64,000 nucleotides of DNA, taken from Iamia sp963728655. Lineage in GTDB: Bacteria; Actinomycetota; Acidimicrobiia; Acidimicrobiales; Iamiaceae. The stretch lies in NCBI GenBank assembly GCA_963728655.1, contig CAVSLD010000006.1:620001-684000 (forward strand), read 5' to 3'. The notes under the pieces were generated by a model. That model ran no database searches and was not told the origin of the DNA. It was given only the letters and a program-made list of their open reading frames with translations. Each line of letters opens with the position of its first letter. Position 1 is the stretch's first letter. A program made the translations under genes and the position numbers. Below are positions 60,120 to 64,000 of this stretch, piece after piece.

Positions 60120-60806
60120 TCAGGTGGGGGTGATGCGGTAGGCGCAGCAGGCGTCCCCGGCCAGGACGTGCTGGGTGCGCTCCACCGAGACCTCGTCGCC
60201 CAGGACCCGGCGGAAGAGGTCGAGCTCGCCGCCGCAGAGCCCGGCGCACGAGCGCGCCGCGGCGCCGATGGGGCAGTGGCGCTCGACGAGGAGGAGGGCC
60301 GCGTCGTCGGCGTCGAGGACCTCGGCCTCGTAGCCCTCGGCCGAGCGCCGGTCGGCCAGGGCCGCGACCCGCGCCCGCAGCGACCCGCCGGCCGGCAGGT
60401 CGGACCGGTAGGAGCCCTCCTGGGCCACCACCCGGGCGGCCACGACCTGGTCGAGGGCTTCGGGGCCGAGGGCGGTGCCGATGGCGTCGATGAGGGCCAC
60501 CGCCAGCTCGCCGTGGGCGTCGGGGAACAGGGAGCCGGCGGCGGGGGTGACCGACCAGCCGAGCGGGGGCCGGCCCGGGCCCTCCGCGGCCAGGGCCTCG
60601 CTGGTCACCAGCCCGGCGTCGGCCAGGGCATCGAGGTGCTGGCGGACGGCGCTGGGGCTGATGCCCAGGTGGTCGGCCAGCTCCGGCGCGGTCGTGCCGG
60701 GCCGGCGCTTGAGCCGGTCCAGCACCGCCCGGCGGGTGCCCCCCACGGGCAGGTCGACCGGCGTGGCACCGGGATCGACGGGGGCGGGCCGGGGCGCGGG
60801 GGGCAC
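60120..60806 (-). CDS. SufR-like iron-sulfur winged-helix regulator
   Basis: 228 residues. The N-terminal winged HTH reads RRAVLDRLKRRPGTTAPELADHLGISPSAVRQHLDALADAGLV. The C-terminal half has ERHCPIGAAARSCAGLCGGELDLFRRVLG and AGDACCAYRI, matching the cysteine pattern that holds a [4Fe-4S] cluster in SufR. SufR represses suf genes, but none lie here; the closest gene is the divergent lipoprotein. GTG 60806 is supported by TACCGT 6 nt upstream on the minus strand (60813-60818). Alternative: a redox regulator of another set. Intact. Confidence 0.85.
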   Translation of the reverse strand: MPPAPRPAPVDPGATPVDLPVGGTRRAVLDRLKRRPGTTAPELADHLGISPSAVRQHLDALADAGLVTSEALAAEGPGRPPLGWSVTPAAGSLFPDAHGELAVALIDAIGTALGPEALDQVVAARVVAQEGSYRSDLPAGGSLRARVAALADRRSAEGYEAEVLDADDAALLLVERHCPIGAAARSCAGLCGGELDLFRRVLGDEVSVERTQHVLAGDACCAYRITPT

Positions 60807-60891
60807 CCGGTCACGGTACCGGTGGGCGGGGAGGGACCGGCCGGACCGCCCGCCGTCGGTGGGCGGGTCGCTCCCTAGGGTGGGCGGGGAC

Positions 60892-61581
60892 ATGACGCAC
60901 CACCGCCGCCTGGCCGCCCTCCTGCTCCTCCCCGCCCTTGTGCTGGCCCTGGCGTCATGTGGGTCCGACGACGGGGGCGACGAGGTCTCCGACACCACCA
61001 GCACCACCGTCGCGGGCTCGACCTCCGAGCCCGGCGATCCGGCCTCCACCACGGCGAGCACCACCGCGCCGGGCGGCACCGAGCCCGACGGGGACACCAC
61101 GACCACGGCGACGACGACGTCGACCACCCCGCCTGCGGTCGACGGCGACACCGGGGCCAAGGCGGGCGACGGCGACGGCGCGGGGACGGCCTCGCTGGTC
61201 GACGTCCGGACCGGCCGGCACCCGGGCTTCGACCGGGTGGTGCTCGAGTTCGCCGACGGCGTGGCGCCGGGCTGGGACGTGCAGTGGGTCGACGGCCCGG
61301 TGACCGAGTCCGGCTCCGGTCGGGAGGTCGACGTGGACGGCCCGGCCCTGCTGCGCATCCACGTCACCCCGGCCTCGGGCTACGACCTCGAGGCCGGCCA
61401 GGCCACCTTCGGCGCCACGCAGGTCGACGGGCCCGGCGGCGGCCCGGTGCACGAGGTGGTGCGGGCCGGGGACTTCGAGGCCGACCTCGTGTGGGTCGTC
61501 GGCGCCGAGGCCGAGACGCCCTTCTCGGTGACGACGCTGCCGTCGCCGTCCCGCCTCGTCATCGACGTGGCCGCGCCGTGA
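60892..61581 (+). CDS. Lipoprotein with AMIN-like domain
   Basis: 229 residues. Signal peptide and lipobox LALASCGSDD (Cys near 23), Ser/Thr/Asp/Gly-rich linker to about residue 95, then a beta-rich domain: RTGRHPGFDRVVLEFADGVAPGWDVQWV and the end FSVTTLPSPSRLVIDVAAP. This is the actinobacterial AMIN-like lipoprotein pattern; AMIN domains help anchor cell-wall enzymes, but no enzyme part is present. TAGGGT (60876-60881) precedes the ATG by 10 nt. Intact; divergent from the SufR-like gene. Confidence 0.75.
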   Translation: MTHHRRLAALLLLPALVLALASCGSDDGGDEVSDTTSTTVAGSTSEPGDPASTTASTTAPGGTEPDGDTTTTATTTSTTPPAVDGDTGAKAGDGDGAGTASLVDVRTGRHPGFDRVVLEFADGVAPGWDVQWVDGPVTESGSGREVDVDGPALLRIHVTPASGYDLEAGQATFGATQVDGPGGGPVHEVVRAGDFEADLVWVVGAEAETPFSVTTLPSPSRLVIDVAAP

Positions 61582-61603
61582 CACCCGCCCCGGGCTCGTG
61601 ATC

Positions 61604-61630
61604 CCGGACCTGACGGACCGTCAGATCCGG
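61604..61630. promoter_or_regulatory. CTGACGG-type palindromic operator, copy 3
   Basis: Inner CTGACGGACCGTCAG (61610-61624) is a perfect palindrome; outer CCGGA/TCCGG arms extend it to 27 bp with one mismatched pair. It ends just before the TAGCGT hexamer (61634-61639) of the amidohydrolase gene. Confidence 0.7.
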
Positions 61631-61646
61631 GGGTAGCGTGGTCGCC

Positions 61647-62846
61647 ATGGCGCTCTCGGACGACTTCCCGAAGATCATCTCGGTCGACGACCACGTGATC
61701 GAGCCCGCCCACGTCTGGCAGGACCGGCTGCCGGCCAAGTACCGCGACGTGGGGCCCCGGGTGGTGCAGAAGCGCGGCAACATGAGCTTCGTCGGCGGGG
61801 TGTTCAGCTACGAGCCCGACGAGGACGGCCAGCTGGGCGACTGGTGGGTCTACGAGGACAAGCAGATCCCCCAGACCCGGCTGTCGGCCGCGGTGGGCTT
61901 CGACCGCGACGAGGTCAAGGTCGTCGGCATCACCTACGACGAGATGCGTGACGGCTGCTACGACCCCAAGGCCCGCATCGCCGACATGGACGAGAACTGG
62001 ACCGAGGCCCAGATGGCCTTCCCCTCGTTCCCCCGCTTCTGCGGCCAGACGTTCAAGGAAGCCAGCGACAGGGAGCTGGCCGACCTGTGCGTGAAGGCCT
62101 ACAACGACTGGATGGTGGAGGAGTGGTGCGGCGACTCCGACGGCCGCCTCATCCCGCTCATCATCATCCAGCTGTGGGACGCCGAGCTGGCCGCGGCGGA
62201 GATCCGCCGCAACGCCGCTCGGGGCGTGCGGGCCGTCTGCTTCAGCGAGATCCCGCCCTACCTCGACCTGCCCAGCATCCACACCGACCACTGGGAACCC
62301 TTCTTCCGGGCCTGCGAGGAGACCGGCACCGTCATCAACATGCACATCGGCTCGTCGTCGAAGATGCCGTCGACGTCCACCGACGCCCCCGCGGCGGTGG
62401 GTTCGACGCTCACCTTCGGCAACGCCATGAGCTCGATGACCGACTGGCTCTTCTCGGGCTGGCTGGCCCGCCTGCCGAACCTCAAGATCGCCTACTCCGA
62501 GGGCCAGATCGGTTGGATCCCCTACATCCTCGAGCGGGCCGACAAGGTGTGGGAGGAGAACCGGGGCTGGGGCGGCGTCTCCGACCTCGTGGCCGAGCCG
62601 CCCAGCACCTACTACTACCGCCAGGTCTACGGCTGCTTCTTCGACGACGAGTACGGCCTCGACAACCTGGAGAAGTGCGGCATCGGCAACATCTGCTTCG
62701 AGACCGACTACCCGCACTCGGACTCGACCTGGCCCCACTCGCGCGACACCGCCGAGAAGCTCATGGGCCACCTGCCCCCCGACGTGATCCGCAAGCTGGT
62801 GCGGGGCAACGCCATCGAGATGCTCGGCCTCGACCTGACCCCGTAG
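61647..62846 (+). CDS. Amidohydrolase_2 family metal hydrolase, copy 2
   Basis: 399 residues, closely related to the gene at 45957-47181: shared FPKIISVDDHVIEPAHVW, YDEMRDGCYDPKARI, AYNDWMVEEWCGDSDG, NMHIGSSSKMPSTSTDAP, YSEGQIGWIPYILERAD, and ETDYPHSDSTWPHS with the catalytic Asp. Intact, so it serves as the reference for the damaged paralogue. ATG 61647 is 7 nt after TAGCGT, and the CTGACGG palindrome lies directly upstream, as it does for the paralogue. Presumed hydrolase or decarboxylase; substrate unknown. Confidence 0.9.
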   Translation: MALSDDFPKIISVDDHVIEPAHVWQDRLPAKYRDVGPRVVQKRGNMSFVGGVFSYEPDEDGQLGDWWVYEDKQIPQTRLSAAVGFDRDEVKVVGITYDEMRDGCYDPKARIADMDENWTEAQMAFPSFPRFCGQTFKEASDRELADLCVKAYNDWMVEEWCGDSDGRLIPLIIIQLWDAELAAAEIRRNAARGVRAVCFSEIPPYLDLPSIHTDHWEPFFRACEETGTVINMHIGSSSKMPSTSTDAPAAVGSTLTFGNAMSSMTDWLFSGWLARLPNLKIAYSEGQIGWIPYILERADKVWEENRGWGGVSDLVAEPPSTYYYRQVYGCFFDDEYGLDNLEKCGIGNICFETDYPHSDSTWPHSRDTAEKLMGHLPPDVIRKLVRGNAIEMLGLDLTP

Positions 62847-62877
62847 GGCAGGGGGCCGAGCCGGTGGGGGACAAAAC

Positions 62878-62891
62878 GAGAACGCGTTACA
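62878..62891. promoter_or_regulatory. KstR-like operator, one mismatch
   Basis: GAGAACGCGTTACA matches TnnAACnnGTTnnA except the first base. It ends 10 bp before the GTG of the aldehyde dehydrogenase. Confidence 0.5.
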
Positions 62892-62901
62892 GTTCCGAGC
62901 C

Positions 62902-64000
62902 GTGACGATCGCTGCGGACCACGACTACCGGCTGCTCATCGGCGGCGAGTGGACCTCGGCCGCCGGGGGCTACGACGTGGTCAACCCGGCCACCGAGGAG
63001 CTGGTCGGGGTGGCCCCGAACGCCAGCGCGGCCCAGGCCGCCGACGCCTGCGCCGCGGCCCGGGCCGCCCAGAAGGCGTGGGCGGCCACGCCGATGGCCG
63101 AGCGTTGCGCCGCCCTCGGCCGGGTGGCCGACGCCATCGAGGCCCGCCGCGACGACCTCGTGCCCCTCACCCAGGCCGAGACCGGCGCCACCATGCGGGT
63201 GGCCAAGAGCATGCAGGTGCCCCAGGCCGCAGCCCGGTTCCGCTACTACTCCACCCCGATCGACGACCACGTCGCCCTCCCGCCCGCGGTGATGCCGGCC
63301 ACCGCCCTCGCGCCCGGCGGCATCGTCGGGGCCGTCGAGCACCGGGCCCCCGTCGGCGTGGTGGCCTGCCTGGCCGCCTACAACTTCCCGATCACCAACA
63401 TGGCCGGCAAGATCGCCCCCGCCCTGGCGATGGGCAACGCAGTCGTGGTCAAGCCCCCGGTCCAGGACCCCCTGGGCACGGTGCTGCTGTGCGAGGCCTT
63501 CGCCGAGGCCGGCATCCCGCCCGGCGTGGTCAACCTGGTCGTCGCGGACAGCGTGGAGGCGGCCGAGGCCATCACCACCTCGCCCGACGTCGACATGGTC
63601 TCCTTCACCGGCTCCACCGCCGTCGGGTGCCGCATCGCCGAGGTCGCCGGGTCCCAGATGAAGCGCCTGCTGCTGGAGCTCGGGGGCAAGGGGGCGGCCA
63701 TCGTCTTCGACGACGCCGACCTCAAGACGGTCATCTCCAACGTGTCGAGCACCTGGACCTTCCACTCCGGCCAGATCTGCACCTCGCCCACCCGGCTCAT
63801 GGTCCAGCGGGGCATCTACGACGAGGTGGTCTCCAAGCTGGCCGGCATGGCCGGGCACCTCAAGGTCGGTGACCCGCTCGCGCGCGACACCGTGCTCGGC
63901 CCCGTGATCACCGGTGCCCACCGCGAGCGGGTGGAGGGCTACGTCACCTCGGCCCTGGGCGAGGGGGCCTCCGCCGTCGCCGGCGGCGAGCGCCCCGACA
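62902..64000 (+). CDS. Aldehyde dehydrogenase, 3' end outside window
   Basis: The first 366 residues of an NAD(P)-dependent aldehyde dehydrogenase (PF00171). N-terminal YRLLIGGEWTSAAGGYDVVNPATEE, cofactor region GVVACLAAYNFPITNMAGKIAPALAMGN, VSFTGSTAVG, general base Glu in LLLELGGKGA and nucleophile Cys in HSGQICTSPTR. All catalytic residues are present and the frame is intact to the window edge. The GTG at 62902 follows a KstR-like box, placing it with the other KstR-like-box units. Confidence 0.93.
   Translation, partial: MTIAADHDYRLLIGGEWTSAAGGYDVVNPATEELVGVAPNASAAQAADACAAARAAQKAWAATPMAERCAALGRVADAIEARRDDLVPLTQAETGATMRVAKSMQVPQAAARFRYYSTPIDDHVALPPAVMPATALAPGGIVGAVEHRAPVGVVACLAAYNFPITNMAGKIAPALAMGNAVVVKPPVQDPLGTVLLCEAFAEAGIPPGVVNLVVADSVEAAEAITTSPDVDMVSFTGSTAVGCRIAEVAGSQMKRLLLELGGKGAAIVFDDADLKTVISNVSSTWTFHSGQICTSPTRLMVQRGIYDEVVSKLAGMAGHLKVGDPLARDTVLGPVITGAHRERVEGYVTSALGEGASAVAGGERPD

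Overview
The window reads as a very high-GC actinobacterial chromosome segment, most likely from class Acidimicrobiia (Iamia-like; inference from gene content, no search was run). Pointers are: the actinobacterial mini ribosomal protein bL37; the neighbourhood hpf - response regulator - secA - (ABC exporter) - prfB - ftsE - ftsX; a roughly 1590-residue NAD-glutamate dehydrogenase; three F420/LLM-class oxidoreductases; KstR-like operators; and about twenty genes whose start codon lies only 6-10 nt after a TAnnnT -10 hexamer, as in leaderless actinobacterial mRNAs. No rRNA, tRNA, CRISPR array, transposon or phage gene was seen.

Layout. 0-15 kb: TM2 protein, mutM, NAD-GDH, PPK2, a D-aminoacylase-like amidohydrolase, a SurE-domain lipoprotein, an LLM oxidoreductase/SDR pair, ahcY, a proline-rich membrane protein and an aldo/keto reductase. 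15-27 kb: a housekeeping block (comF, hpf, response regulator, secA, a heterodimeric ABC exporter, prfB, ftsEX). 27-31 kb: M14 peptidase, cytochrome P450, and an Ltp2-like aldolase with its DUF35 partner. 31-45 kb: a MerR regulator and thioredoxin under two near-identical MerR-type promoters, bL37, a PHP phosphoesterase, ychF, DUF192, rsmI, an acetyltransferase, metG-tatD-ksgA overlapping by 4 bp each, MOSC, a methyltransferase and a YcaQ-type protein. 43-64 kb: a catabolic accessory region of acyl-CoA synthetases, enoyl-CoA hydratase, two amidohydrolase_2 paralogues, LLM oxidoreductases, SDRs, an EthD-like protein, a DHA2 exporter, a SufR-like regulator and an aldehyde dehydrogenase.

The accessory region shows regulatory logic. 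A CTGACG-(3)-CGTCAG palindrome occurs upstream of three transcription units (47.2, 49.6 and 61.6 kb). One of these is an operon ending in its own TetR gene, the best candidate regulator. A second palindrome matching the KstR consensus TnnAACnnGTTnnA lies before four other units (11.8, 53.3, 59.2 and 62.9 kb). Four families of repeated intergenic hairpins also occur, mostly at gene ends.

Important caveat: about 70 single-base indels, mostly extra G or C, break otherwise normal genes, including ones that cannot all be dead (prfB, metG, ahcY, ychF, ksgA). They cluster (29-37 kb, 40-46 kb) and are absent in 15.9-24.8 kb and after 53.2 kb. I treat them as consensus errors and give full gene spans. 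Wherever I placed every indel, the corrected length is a multiple of three.
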